Shown: positions 44,188-52,868, counted from the first letter of the stretch. The stretch: DNA of 64,000 nucleotides from an uncultured Acidobacteriota bacterium (GCA_902826685.1 CADEFT010000032.1:1-64000); one strand, 5' to 3'. Numbers and translations: made by a program. The notes: generated by a model from the sequence alone, not told the origin.

Positions 44188-45384
44188 TCACCTTGCGAAC
44201 CGGTATATCTCCGCGTCCGGATCCTTCTTCCCCAGAAACAAGTTGGTCAGAATCCGCGCAGCCGTCGTACTGAAAGTGATGCCGTTGCCGCCGAAGCCGA
44301 GCGCGAAGTATCCGCGTGGAAACGGCTCGTATTTTCCGATATACGCGAGGCCGTCCCTGGTCGCTCCGAACGTCCCGGCCCATTCAAAAGCCGGCTCGAT
44401 CCGGGCCCGCGGGAACACGGTTCGGAACCGTTCCATCAGCCGCTTCGCCTTGCGTGGCACGCGGGCATCGCGACGCGCCGGATCGAGGGTGTCATCGTCT
44501 TCGCCGCCGACCAGAATGCGGCGATCCGATGTGGTCCTCGAGTAGAGGTACGCCTTGCCCGTTTCCCAAAGGAGCGACCGGCCACGCCACCAGTCAAGGT
44601 CTGGGACCGGTTCCGTCACCAGCGCGTATGTGCTCGACAACTTCACCAATCCACCGGGTAGGATCGGCTTCGTCTCGTAGCCGGTGGCGAAAAAAACGGC
44701 ACGGGCGCGCACGGAGACGCCTCGCGCCGTTGCCGCTCTGATGCCGGTGCGCGAGAGTTCATAGCCCAGAACGCCGGTGCGATCGAATACGCGGCATCCA
44801 CCACGGCTGACGCAGAAATCGAGAAGCTGGTGCGTCAGACGGTAAGGGTCGCATTCGGCGGCCACCGCGGAACGGATCGCCGCCTCGCGTGGAATTCCAT
44901 AGTGACGGGTCAACTCGTTCCGGGTCACCCATTCGACGGCCAGGCCCGCCGCGCACCTTGAATCAAACTCCCGGCGCAGCTTCGGCACGGCGCGCGGCGA
45001 CCGCGCCAGCAATAGACTCGGCCGGCGCGCGAAGCCGCAGGTGCCAGCGGCCAGATCGCTCAACTCCTCGATCGCTTCCACACCCAACTGGTAGGCGCGT
45101 CTGGCATGATCGCGGCCTCGCGTTTGCTCCAGCTCATGCAGCGGCGTATCGATCTCGTACTGCAGCAGTCCTGTGCTGGCGCTGGTGCTGCCGTGCCCGA
45201 TGTCGCGCCTGTCGAGCACGACGCAGTCGACGCCGGCGCTCACCAGCCGATGTGCCATCAGGGCACCGGTGATCCCGCCGCCAACGATGAGCGCGCCGGT
45301 CCCTATACCGTTCTTCAGCGGCGGATACGTGCGCAGGAGGCCGTTCTTCACGGTCCAGAAGGGAAGGTCCGATCGTAAGTCCAA
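44188..45384 (-). CDS. FAD-dependent D-amino-acid/glycine oxidase-like enzyme (DAO family)
   Basis: 398-residue flavoprotein. The dinucleotide fold is ALIVGGGITGALMAHRL, with C-terminal FAD-contact strand GFGGNGITFSTTAARIL. Family phrases include RDIGHGSTSASTGLLQYE and DPYRLTHQLLDFC. Members oxidise amino or imino acids, or sarcosine-like amines. The start is TTG at 45384; no better start lies nearby and the ribosome site is weak. It converges with the second TonB receptor, 22 bp apart. The substrate is unknown. Confidence 0.88.
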   Translation of the reverse strand: MDLRSDLPFWTVKNGLLRTYPPLKNGIGTGALIVGGGITGALMAHRLVSAGVDCVVLDRRDIGHGSTSASTGLLQYEIDTPLHELEQTRGRDHARRAYQLGVEAIEELSDLAAGTCGFARRPSLLLARSPRAVPKLRREFDSRCAAGLAVEWVTRNELTRHYGIPREAAIRSAVAAECDPYRLTHQLLDFCVSRGGCRVFDRTGVLGYELSRTGIRAATARGVSVRARAVFFATGYETKPILPGGLVKLSSTYALVTEPVPDLDWWRGRSLLWETGKAYLYSRTTSDRRILVGGEDDDTLDPARRDARVPRKAKRLMERFRTVFPRARIEPAFEWAGTFGATRDGLAYIGKYEPFPRGYFALGFGGNGITFSTTAARILTNLFLGKKDPDAEIYRFAR

Positions 45385-45445
45385 AGGAAGCTCTTACGCA
45401 TTGACACGCCGGCCCGGGTCTGCTGTTTCCTTGCCGGGCGATAAA

Positions 45446-45564
45446 ATGGCGGAATCGGATTCCTATTTCTGCTAACGCTTGCGCTCCCGGCCGCCGGTCA
45501 AGATCCGGCCACACTGGTTCGGATCGTACCTCTTGACGCGACGGTCCATCACGTACAGGGCATT
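45446..45564 (+). other. 5' region of the beta-propeller gene: signal peptide out of frame with its ATG
   Basis: The frame of the gene at 45565 runs upstream to a TAA at 45442-45444 and encodes a clear signal peptide (GIGFLFLLTLALPAAGQDPA) with no ATG, GTG or TTG. An ATG at 45446 is in another frame and stops after 9 codons. One extra G in the GGCGGA run (45449-45453) would join ATG to the signal peptide. So the gene probably starts here and carries a one-base deletion, real or from sequencing. Confidence 0.6.
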
Positions 45565-46212
45565 GTGGTGGAGGGCCGCCGCCTATGGGTCACGGCCGTC
45601 GATGCGCCCGCCAAACGAGGTCTGCTGCACGAGTTCCTACTGCCGGCCACCGGGTCCGCGAAGCTGGTGCGTACCATCGAAATCGGGCGCGGCGAGCGGT
45701 TTCATCCAGGTGGCTTTTCCGCCGATCGAAGCTCGCTGTGGATTCCCATCGCCGAGTACCGGCGCCAGTCTTCGGCCATTGTCGAACGCCGCAACAAGAA
45801 GACTCTCGCCGTGGAATCGGAGTTTGAAGTGCCGGATCACATCGGATGTCTCGCCGCCGCCAAGGGCCGGCTTTACGGAGGAAATTGGGATAGCCGCCAG
45901 ATCTACGAATGGGACTTCAAGGGCCGCCTCATTCAAAAACGCGACAATTCCACCGGCAATTCCTTCCAGGACATCAAGCTTACCGGCGGCAAGCTGGTGG
46001 GCGGCGGATTCACCACCACCGGGCCGGCCATCGATTGGATCGATCCGGTCACCCTCAAGCTGCTGCACCGCATTCCCGCCGGCAAGACCGATCGCGGCGT
46101 GCCCTTCACACGCGAAGGCCTGGACCTTCACGGAGACCGGCTCTACCTGCTGCCCGAAGACGACCCCAGCCGGCTGTTCCTTTTCCGGTCGCCGATGCTA
46201 AACTTCCGTTGA
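45565..46212 (+). CDS. Beta-propeller-like protein of unknown function (5' end disrupted)
   Basis: 215 residues from the first standard start (GTG at 45565); the true protein is about 40 residues longer and exported (see the entry at 45446). The sequence repeats short beta-propeller-like strands: GRRLWVTAVDAP, GGFSADRSSLWIPIAEYRRQ, GRLYGGNWDSRQIYEWDFKG, GNSFQDIKLTGGKLVGGGFTT and GLDLHGDRLYLLPEDDPSRLFLF. I assign no enzyme. Its TGA stop overlaps the following ATG (TGATG), so it is likely translated together with the radical SAM gene. Confidence 0.75.
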   Translation: MVEGRRLWVTAVDAPAKRGLLHEFLLPATGSAKLVRTIEIGRGERFHPGGFSADRSSLWIPIAEYRRQSSAIVERRNKKTLAVESEFEVPDHIGCLAAAKGRLYGGNWDSRQIYEWDFKGRLIQKRDNSTGNSFQDIKLTGGKLVGGGFTTTGPAIDWIDPVTLKLLHRIPAGKTDRGVPFTREGLDLHGDRLYLLPEDDPSRLFLFRSPMLNFR

Positions 46213-47981
46213 TGTCTACGCCGCGCGAAGGTGGATATCCGATCGTAATTACCGCGCCCTTGACCGAGACGGTCGATCACGCGGGCTACTTCATTCAAAT
46301 GACCATGGCCTCCCTGCCGGTGTGGCTTGAAGGCATTCTCAACAGCAAGTATCCGAAGTGGCGGCAGGTGGAGTATAACGACGACGGCTCGGCGCGCTAT
46401 ATGCCGGCCGGCGTGCGCACGCTTGAAGCTTCGCTGCTGCGCGAGTTTCCGGCCGATGACGTGGTCTGCTGCTTCCCCGGCGATCTGGGGAAATTCATCG
46501 GATCGCGCACGCGCGTGGTCGCCGCTTCGACTCACAATCCGCTGGGCGTCACTTTCGCGGCGGGCGTTTACACGTCGATCTTCGGTTCCTCGCGGGAACC
46601 GATTAATTCGCATTATTCAAAGAAAATGTTCGCCGCGATTCAGGCGAGCCCGCACCGGTCGAACTTCAAAGTGATTGTCGGCGGCTCCGGCGGATGGCAG
46701 ATCCTTCAGACCAATGCCTTTGAGCCGCTGGGTGTCGATTGCGTCGTGGAAGGGCGCAGCGAATCGACTGAAACCATCGAGCTGTTCCACAAAGCGATGC
46801 GGGGCGAGGCGCTGCCGCGGACCATCGAAGTGAAGCATCCGGCCGGGGCCGACGGAATCCTGGTGCCTTTGAAGCGCACCACGTTCGGCGTCATCGAAAT
46901 GACCACCGGGTGCGGACGCCGCTGCCGGTTCTGCGTGCCCGATCTCAATCCGCAGATCGACATTCCCAAAGACAAAATCATGGAGGGAGTTCGCGCCAAC
47001 GTCGCCGGCGGAAACCGCCAGATTTCGCTCGCCACCGAGGACATGTTCATCTGGGGCCAGGTCCACACCGATACGCCTTTTTATTTCCCGAACCGGGAAG
47101 CGCTGCTCGACCTCTATTCGAGCATCGTGAATACGCCGGGAGTCGAACAGCATCTGTTGAGCCATTCCACCATGGCCCCGGCCGTCGTCGATCCGCTGTT
47201 GATCGAGAAGCTCACCGCCACGCTGATCGACAAGAGCCCCATCCATCTGCCGATGTACAGCCGGCATCCGAAGAAGAAAATCTTGTCGCCGCTTATCGGG
47301 CTCGAAACCGGATCGGTCCCCATGGCCAGACAGATCATGCCCACCAAAGGCGTGCCGTTTCCGGTGGAAGACTGGCCCAGCGTGTTCCTGGAAGGGCTGA
47401 CCATCATGAACCGGAACAACTGGTTCCCGGCGGTTACGCTCATCGTGGGCAGCCCGGGTGAAACCGATCAAGACGTCCAGGCCACGCTCGATCTCATCTA
47501 CGAAGCCGAGCGCCGCGGCCTGTTCGCCTTCTTCATCCCGTCCATCTTCACGCCCCTGCACGACACGCGCATGGCCGATCAGAAGGGCGTTACCGAGACG
47601 CGGCAGCTTACGCCGCTGCAGTGGCAATTGATCATGAAGTGCTGGAAGATGAACCTGCGGCCGGGCAACTATAGCTGGTGGGCGCCGATGGTGTGGCGCT
47701 TCGGAGCCATCGGCGTCTGGTTGTGGAAGCTGCGCAAGATCAATGGACCCGCCTTCACCTGGCCGCTGCTGATGTTCGCCAGCGCGCTGCCGGAAAAATG
47801 GATGGCCAAGATGGGCCGGATCTACTTCGGCCAACCGATGCGGCTCAAGTCCCGCAAGGAGCTTCTAGCCGACATCAAGCCCCAGTTCTGGAAACACCTG
47901 CGCCCCGACAATGGCGACCTGCCGGAAGGATGGAATGCCGGAGCGGCCAAGGCGGCGGCTGCTTTGAAGGTTGTGTCGTGA
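46212..47981 (+). CDS. Radical SAM protein with B12-binding-like N-terminal domain
   Basis: 589 residues. The N-terminal 200 residues look like a cobalamin-binding-like Rossmann domain (VVAASTHNPLGVTFAAGVYT, FKVIVGGSGGWQIL, GVDCVVEGRSEST) but lack the DxHxxG B12 ligand. The radical SAM core has CGRRCRFCVPDLNP (C3-C2 spacing), ISLATEDMFIWG, LIGLETGSVPMARQIMP and VTLIVGSPGETDQDVQATLDL. The C-terminal 110 residues contain hydrophobic, Trp-rich segments (WWAPMVWRFGAIGVWLWKL; FTWPLLMFASALPEKW), suggesting membrane contact. No auxiliary Fe-S cysteines are apparent. It could act on a lipid or other hydrophobic substrate. The ATG overlaps the preceding TGA stop. Confidence 0.87.
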   Translation: MSTPREGGYPIVITAPLTETVDHAGYFIQMTMASLPVWLEGILNSKYPKWRQVEYNDDGSARYMPAGVRTLEASLLREFPADDVVCCFPGDLGKFIGSRTRVVAASTHNPLGVTFAAGVYTSIFGSSREPINSHYSKKMFAAIQASPHRSNFKVIVGGSGGWQILQTNAFEPLGVDCVVEGRSESTETIELFHKAMRGEALPRTIEVKHPAGADGILVPLKRTTFGVIEMTTGCGRRCRFCVPDLNPQIDIPKDKIMEGVRANVAGGNRQISLATEDMFIWGQVHTDTPFYFPNREALLDLYSSIVNTPGVEQHLLSHSTMAPAVVDPLLIEKLTATLIDKSPIHLPMYSRHPKKKILSPLIGLETGSVPMARQIMPTKGVPFPVEDWPSVFLEGLTIMNRNNWFPAVTLIVGSPGETDQDVQATLDLIYEAERRGLFAFFIPSIFTPLHDTRMADQKGVTETRQLTPLQWQLIMKCWKMNLRPGNYSWWAPMVWRFGAIGVWLWKLRKINGPAFTWPLLMFASALPEKWMAKMGRIYFGQPMRLKSRKELLADIKPQFWKHLRPDNGDLPEGWNAGAAKAAAALKVVS

Positions 47982-47988
47982 ATTAGCG

Positions 47989-48005
47989 CTCGTTTTGATA
48001 ACGAG
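47989..48005. promoter_or_regulatory. Perfect inverted repeat upstream of the LysR gene
   Basis: CTCGTT-N5-AACGAG, a perfect 6-bp dyad just after the radical SAM stop. There is no T-run, so it is a weak terminator candidate; an operator is as likely. Confidence 0.3.
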
Positions 48006-48008
48006 TTG

Positions 48009-48020
48009 CGGCATAAGCCG
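48009..48020. promoter_or_regulatory. Second inverted repeat upstream of the LysR gene
   Basis: CGGC-ATAA-GCCG, 3 bases after the first dyad and 24 bases before the LysR GTG. Two close dyads before a LysR gene suggest autoregulation. No T-N11-A box is certain. Confidence 0.25.
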
Positions 48021-48043
48021 TTCTAATGATAGTCTGGGCCTGA

Positions 48044-48922
48044 GTGGACACTTTTCACCTCAAGCTCTTCCGCGATATCGCGCAGTTGGGCAGCATGAGC
48101 CGTGGCGCGGACTTGAACGCCGTCAGCCAGTCGGCGGCCAGCCAGCATGTAGCCGAACTGGAAAGCCGCTACGACATCAAGCTGATCGATCGTACGCACC
48201 GTCCCCTGAAGCTCACCGAAGCGGGCGAACTCTACCATGAGATGTGCCGCGACGTGCTGCGGCGCATGGATGAGTTCGAATCGCGGTTGGGGCACCTGCA
48301 GTCGGCCGTTGTCGGCAAGGCGCGCGTGGCGGCGATCTTTTCGGTTGGGCTATCGGAGATGTCGCAGCTTCAGGCGGAGTTCGCCAACCGGTGGCCGAAA
48401 GCCGAACTCGCCGTCGAGTATCTGCATCCGGAAAAGGTGTACCAGGCGGTGCGCTCCGATCAGGCCGATCTCGGACTGGTCAGCTACCCCCAGGCGTCCA
48501 AGGACATCGCCATCCTCGACTGGCGCGAGGAAGAGATGGCCGTGGCCGTCGCCGCGGGACATCCTCTGGCCTGCCGGGACAAAGTGAGGGCCGTCGAACT
48601 GGAGCCGTTCCCCTTCGTCAGCTTCGATCCCGATCTTCCGATCCGCCGCGAAGTGGACCGGTTCCTCAAAGAGCAGGGAGCCAGCGTCAGCGTAACGCAG
48701 CACTTCGGTTCGATTCCGGAAGTGAAAGAAGCCATCGCGCTGGAGCGTCACTTTTCGATTCTGCCGGTGCGGATGCTGCAGAACGAGATCAGCCAGGGAC
48801 GCCTCATCGCCGTGCCGTTCGACGGGCCGAGACTGGTGCGGCCCGTGGGCATCGTCCATCTGCGGAAGAAGCGGTTCAACCGGGCGGCTCAATCGTTGCT
48901 GGCGTTGCTGCGGGAGGGGTGA
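48044..48922 (+). CDS. LysR-family transcriptional regulator
   Basis: 292 residues. The N-terminal winged helix is LKLFRDIAQLGSMSRGADLNAVSQSAASQHVAELESRYDIKLIDR in the LysR pattern (recognition helix SQSAASQHVAELE), followed by a periplasmic-binding-protein-like effector domain (SVGLSEMSQLQAEFANRWP; DWREEEMAVAVAAGHPLA). The effector is unknown. GTG start at 48044 without strong Shine-Dalgarno. Two dyads lie in the 62-bp gap upstream. It follows the radical SAM gene on the same strand and could control it; the convergent TPR gene of the sdh operon is 40 bp downstream. Confidence 0.93.
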   Translation: MDTFHLKLFRDIAQLGSMSRGADLNAVSQSAASQHVAELESRYDIKLIDRTHRPLKLTEAGELYHEMCRDVLRRMDEFESRLGHLQSAVVGKARVAAIFSVGLSEMSQLQAEFANRWPKAELAVEYLHPEKVYQAVRSDQADLGLVSYPQASKDIAILDWREEEMAVAVAAGHPLACRDKVRAVELEPFPFVSFDPDLPIRREVDRFLKEQGASVSVTQHFGSIPEVKEAIALERHFSILPVRMLQNEISQGRLIAVPFDGPRLVRPVGIVHLRKKRFNRAAQSLLALLREG

Positions 48923-48962
48923 GCCCATTGGTCTCGCGATTGCATTCGCCTAGACTGAAGGA

Positions 48963-49460
48963 TCAATCGTCCATCGCCGGTTCGTAGCGATCTTCCGGCT
49001 GCGCCCGCAGATCCGGATTCTTCATCAGAATCCGCGCGCAGGTATTCCAGCGCAGAACCGCATCGTCGTTGCCCGCGGGCCGTTTCGCTTCGGCTTTCTC
49101 AAACCATCGCATGGCGTCCTGAAGGCATTCAAACGCGCGGTGATTGGCGCCCGGATGTTCGTCGCGGAGCCACATGTTGGCCCAGCGCTCATAGACGATG
49201 CCGGTATGGTAAAGCCGCTCGTATTCGTCGCGGATGCGCGGCAGAATCGCCTTGGCTTCGGTTAGCGGCGATCCGGCGCCGAACTGATCGGTCACCGCCA
49301 GCAGCAGGTAACGCAGCGCCTCCTGATGATCGGCATCGATGCGGAGGATATCCTCGCAGATGCTTTGTGCAAGCGACGGCTCGTTCAGAAGGCGATAGCG
49401 CTCGGCTTTGCGCAAGGCTTCGGGGATCGCTTCCCGCGAGATCGGCTTCAACTCAAACAC
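48963..49460 (-). CDS. Small helical-repeat protein at the end of the sdh operon
   Basis: 165 residues, all predicted helical. TPR-like spacing appears in ALRKAERYRLLNEPSLAQSICEDILRIDADHQEALRYLLL and in HRAFECLQDAMRWFEKAEAKRP. No signal peptide or membrane helix. It begins 12 bp after sdhB on the same strand, so it is probably made with succinate dehydrogenase; a chaperone or assembly role is possible but unproven. I do not recognise a named family. Confidence 0.8.
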   Translation of the reverse strand: MFELKPISREAIPEALRKAERYRLLNEPSLAQSICEDILRIDADHQEALRYLLLAVTDQFGAGSPLTEAKAILPRIRDEYERLYHTGIVYERWANMWLRDEHPGANHRAFECLQDAMRWFEKAEAKRPAGNDDAVLRWNTCARILMKNPDLRAQPEDRYEPAMDD

Positions 49461-49472
49461 GCCAGTTACCCT

Positions 49473-50216
49473 CTACTTTCCCGTGAACATCTTGAACAGC
49501 TTCCTGACCGGGTCGAAGTATTCATCCACCACCCGTTCTTTCAAGGGGATGATGGCGTTGTCGGTGATCTTGATCTCTTCCGGGCACACCTTGGTGCAGC
49601 ACTTGGTGATGTTGCACAGGCCGATGCCGAACTGGTCCTTGAGCGCGCCAAGGCGGTCGCCGGAATCGATCGGATTCATTTCCATGTTGGCCGCGTAGAC
49701 CAGAAAGCGCGGCCCGATGAAATCGTCAAACATCTGGTGGTCGCGCAGCACGTGGCAGACGTTCTGGCAGAGGTAGCATTCGATGCACTTGCGAAACTCC
49801 TGCGGCCGGTCGACGTCGGCCTGGTTCATGCGCCAGGTGCCGTCGGCGGCGTCGGGCTTGCGCGGCGCAAAGCGCGCGATCTTCGTCTTGACCTTGTAGT
49901 TCCAGGAGACGTCGGTCACCAGATCGCGAATCTTCGGGAATGTTTTCATCGGCTGCACGGTGACCGCCTGCGAGAGATCGAGCGTATTCAGCCGTGTCAT
50001 GCACATCAGCCGCGGCATGCCGTTGATCTCGGCCGAGCAGGAACCGCATTTGCCGGCCTTGCAGTTCCACCGCACCGCCAGGTCGGGCGCCGATTCGGCC
50101 TGGATCTGGTGCACCGCGTCGAGCACCACCATGCCTTCCGACGTTTGGGTCGTGTAGTCCTTGTAGCCGCCGCCCGACTTGTCGCCGCGCCAGATGCGAA
50201 ACGTAGCGTCCGCCAT
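49473..50216 (-). CDS. sdhB: Succinate dehydrogenase/fumarate reductase iron-sulfur subunit
   Basis: 247 residues carrying three Fe-S clusters. [2Fe-2S] ligands are in NCKAGKCGSCSAEING and MC of RLMC; [4Fe-4S] in CIECYLCQNVCH (the usual CP is CH); [3Fe-4S] in CNITKCCTKVCPEEI (CX5CX3CP). It passes electrons from SdhA FAD to the quinone at the membrane anchor. Its ATG overlaps the sdhA stop by one base (TAATG), so they are translated together. Confidence 0.95.
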   Translation of the reverse strand: MADATFRIWRGDKSGGGYKDYTTQTSEGMVVLDAVHQIQAESAPDLAVRWNCKAGKCGSCSAEINGMPRLMCMTRLNTLDLSQAVTVQPMKTFPKIRDLVTDVSWNYKVKTKIARFAPRKPDAADGTWRMNQADVDRPQEFRKCIECYLCQNVCHVLRDHQMFDDFIGPRFLVYAANMEMNPIDSGDRLGALKDQFGIGLCNITKCCTKVCPEEIKITDNAIIPLKERVVDEYFDPVRKLFKMFTGK

Positions 50217-52027
50217 TACTTCATCTCCTCGATGATCTGTTTCAGTTCGCCGGGCATGGGTTTCAAAGGCTGGCGGATCACCTGCATCCCGCCATCGGCC
50301 GCTTTCTTGATCATGATGTTGAACTGGCCGTACTCGGCCGACTTATCGGGATAGTCGTCGCGGAAGTGGGCGCCGCGGCTTTCCTTGCGCTCGATGCCGG
50401 CGCGGGCGATGGCTTCGGAAACGGTGAGCATGTTGGGCAGGTCGAGCGCGGCGTGCCAGCCGCTGTTGAAATCCCGATTGCCGGAAACGCCCACCTCGGC
50501 CGCGCGCCGGACGTATTCCTTCAATTTGTCGAGCGCCTGAATCATTTCGTGCTCCAGGCGCACGATGCCCACCAGGTTCTGCATCGTGTCCTGCAGCTCA
50601 TGCTGAATCTGGAACGGATTCACACCGCTCGGGCGCTCAAACGGCAGCAACGCCTGGCGGGTGGCTTCCTCCACCTGCGCCTTTGGCAGAGAAGGAGCCT
50701 TGTTCGCCTTCGCATAGCGGGCCGCATGCTCGCCGGAAAGCTTGCCGAAGACCAACAGATCGGAGAGGGAGTTGCCGCCCAGGCGATTGGCGCCGTGCAG
50801 ACCGCCGCCGCACTCGCCCGCCGCAAACAGGCCCGGCACCTCCGACATCTGCGTATCCGGATCTACGTACACGCCGCCCATCATGTAGTGGGTGGTGGGC
50901 CCCACCTCCATGGGTTCGGAGGTGATGTCGATATCGCCCAGTTGCTTGAACTGATGGTACATGCTTGGCAGCTTTTTCTTGATGTGCTCGGCCGCGTGGG
51001 GCAGCTTCTCCTTGATCCAGGCGATATCGAGATAGACGCCACCGTGCGGGCTGCCGCGTCCTTCGCGCACCTCGCGCTGGATGCAGCGTGCCACGTGATC
51101 GCGCGTCAGCAGTTCCGGCGGCCGACGGGCCGACTTGTCGCCTTGCGTGTAACGCCACCCCTCTTCCGGATTGTCCGCCGTCTGGGTACGGTAGTTCTCC
51201 GGAATGTCGTCGAACATGAAGCGCTTGCCTTCCTTGTTCCGCAGCACGCCGCCTTCGCCGCGCACGCCTTCGGTGACCAGGATGCCGCGCACGCTGGGCG
51301 GCCACACCATGCCGGTAGGGTGGAACTGAACGAACTCCATGTCGATCAGCGAAGCGCCGGCATGATAGGCCAGCGAGTGGCCGTCGCCCGTGTATTCCCA
51401 ACTGTTGCTGGTGATCTTGAAGGCGCGTCCGATGCCACCGGTGGCGAGCACGACGGCCTTGGCATGAAACACCTTGAAACGTCCGCGCTCGCGGTCGTAG
51501 CAAAGCGCGCCGGCGATGCGGCCTCCCTCCTTGAGCAGCGTCACCACCGTCGTTTCCATCTGGAAATCGATGCCCTGATGGATGCCGTGATCCTGCAGGG
51601 TGCGGATGATCTCAAGACCGGTGCGGTCGCCTACGTGCGCCAGGCGCGGGTAGCGGTGGCCGCCGAAGTTGCGCTGCAGAATGCGGCCGTCCCTGGTGCG
51701 GTCAAACAGCGCGCCCCAGGCCTCCAACTCTCTCACGCGCGCCGGAGCTTCCTTGGCGTGCAACTCGGCCATGCGCCACTGGTTCAGATATTGACCGCCG
51801 CGCATGGTGTCGGCGAAATGGACCCGCCAACTGTCGCGGTCGTCCACGTTGGCCATCGCCGCCGCCACGCCGCCTTCGGCCATCACCGTGTGGGCCTTGC
51901 CGAGCAGCGATTTGCTGATGACACCGACTTTCACGCCGGCCGCCGATGCCTCGACCGCGGCGCGCAATCCCGCTCCGCCCGCGCCGATTACCAGCACATC
52001 ATGTTCTAAGACGTCGTATTGTGCCAC
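50216..52027 (-). CDS. sdhA: Succinate dehydrogenase/fumarate reductase flavoprotein subunit
   Basis: 603 residues. FAD fold VLVIGAGGAGLRAAVEAS, the His for covalent FAD in SLLGKAHTVMAEGG, and the substrate segments FVQFHPTGMV and GECGGGLHGANRLGGNSLSDLLVFG are intact. It oxidises succinate to fumarate on the cytoplasmic face. C-terminal helical domain (RREA-type ELRSV region) is normal. Order is sdhC, sdhA, sdhB, TPR gene; the sdhC stop and this start are 1 bp apart. The direction (oxidase or fumarate reductase) cannot be told from sequence. Confidence 0.96.
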   Translation of the reverse strand: MAQYDVLEHDVLVIGAGGAGLRAAVEASAAGVKVGVISKSLLGKAHTVMAEGGVAAAMANVDDRDSWRVHFADTMRGGQYLNQWRMAELHAKEAPARVRELEAWGALFDRTRDGRILQRNFGGHRYPRLAHVGDRTGLEIIRTLQDHGIHQGIDFQMETTVVTLLKEGGRIAGALCYDRERGRFKVFHAKAVVLATGGIGRAFKITSNSWEYTGDGHSLAYHAGASLIDMEFVQFHPTGMVWPPSVRGILVTEGVRGEGGVLRNKEGKRFMFDDIPENYRTQTADNPEEGWRYTQGDKSARRPPELLTRDHVARCIQREVREGRGSPHGGVYLDIAWIKEKLPHAAEHIKKKLPSMYHQFKQLGDIDITSEPMEVGPTTHYMMGGVYVDPDTQMSEVPGLFAAGECGGGLHGANRLGGNSLSDLLVFGKLSGEHAARYAKANKAPSLPKAQVEEATRQALLPFERPSGVNPFQIQHELQDTMQNLVGIVRLEHEMIQALDKLKEYVRRAAEVGVSGNRDFNSGWHAALDLPNMLTVSEAIARAGIERKESRGAHFRDDYPDKSAEYGQFNIMIKKAADGGMQVIRQPLKPMPGELKQIIEEMK

Positions 52028-52028
52028 G

Positions 52029-52814
52029 CTAGACGATCCTCCAGTCGTGCCACACGCCCATCGAGCAGAGCCGCACGTATACGTCCGAGAACGCCACCCA
52101 AAGCAAACTGCACCAGGCCCAGACCATGTGCTTGCGATTGAGGCAGCTCACGCCATCGTAGGCCTTCCTGCGCGCCGGCGAGCCGGAAAGCACGTCCCGG
52201 CAGCCTCCCACGATATGGCGCATCGAATGGCAGCCCAGGGCATACCCGCCGAGCAGGATGACGTTCAGGGTCAGTACCAGCGTGCCCACGCCGATGCCGA
52301 AGCCGTCCGGCCACCACAGCGCCTTCCAGGCGTCGTGGGCGAGGAAGAACAGAAAGATCACCGCGAAGTAAAGAAAGTAGCGGTGAACGTTCTGCAGGAT
52401 GAGCGGGAACGAACGCTCGCCCCAATAGCTCGATCGCGGTTCGCCCACCGCGCAGTTGGGCGGATCGGCCCAGAACGCCTTATAGTAGGCGCCGCGGTAG
52501 TAATAACAGGTGACCCGGAACAGGCCGGGCGCCCATAGAACCAGTAGCGCCGCCGAGAAGGGAAGAAAAGACGGCCACCAGTCCGGTTTGGGGCCGAAGA
52601 TGGCGTGGGGCGACGGCCCCCACAATTCCGGCGAATACATCGGCGAAAGATAAGGACCCCAATGGTAGTGTTCGCCCTGGAAGGCTGCCCAGTTGGCGTA
52701 GAGAAGGAAGCAACCGAGTCCGATGAAGGTCAGCAGGGGTTGCAGCCACCAGGTGTCGCGGCGGGAGGTCTTTCCAAACCCCCCATCGCGAATGGGAACG
52801 TCAATAGACGACAT
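52029..52814 (-). CDS. sdhC: Succinate dehydrogenase membrane anchor, single five-helix type
   Basis: 261 residues, one large anchor instead of separate SdhC and SdhD. Probable helices include LLTFIGLGCFLLYANW, FSAALLVLWAPGLFRVTCYYY, HRYFLYFAVIFLFFLAHDAW, TLVLTLNVILLGGYALGCHSM and MVWAWCSLLWVAFSDVYV. Conserved His residues (HRYF, HDAW, HSMRH) are candidate haem b ligands. Similar anchors occur in actinobacterial Sdh1 and other groups. It precedes sdhA by 1 bp and carries the operon promoter; GGGAGGG lies about 12 bases before the ATG. Confidence 0.88.
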   Translation of the reverse strand: MSSIDVPIRDGGFGKTSRRDTWWLQPLLTFIGLGCFLLYANWAAFQGEHYHWGPYLSPMYSPELWGPSPHAIFGPKPDWWPSFLPFSAALLVLWAPGLFRVTCYYYRGAYYKAFWADPPNCAVGEPRSSYWGERSFPLILQNVHRYFLYFAVIFLFFLAHDAWKALWWPDGFGIGVGTLVLTLNVILLGGYALGCHSMRHIVGGCRDVLSGSPARRKAYDGVSCLNRKHMVWAWCSLLWVAFSDVYVRLCSMGVWHDWRIV

Positions 52815-52868
52815 GATCGATCGAAACCCTCCCGAGCGTTAAGGTCCGTTTTGAGGCGCGAAGTCCAG

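Noticed and set aside
50366..52009. A 547-codon plus-strand frame opposite sdhA
   Set aside because: Shadow of sdhA, whose FAD and active-site motifs are intact on the minus strand.
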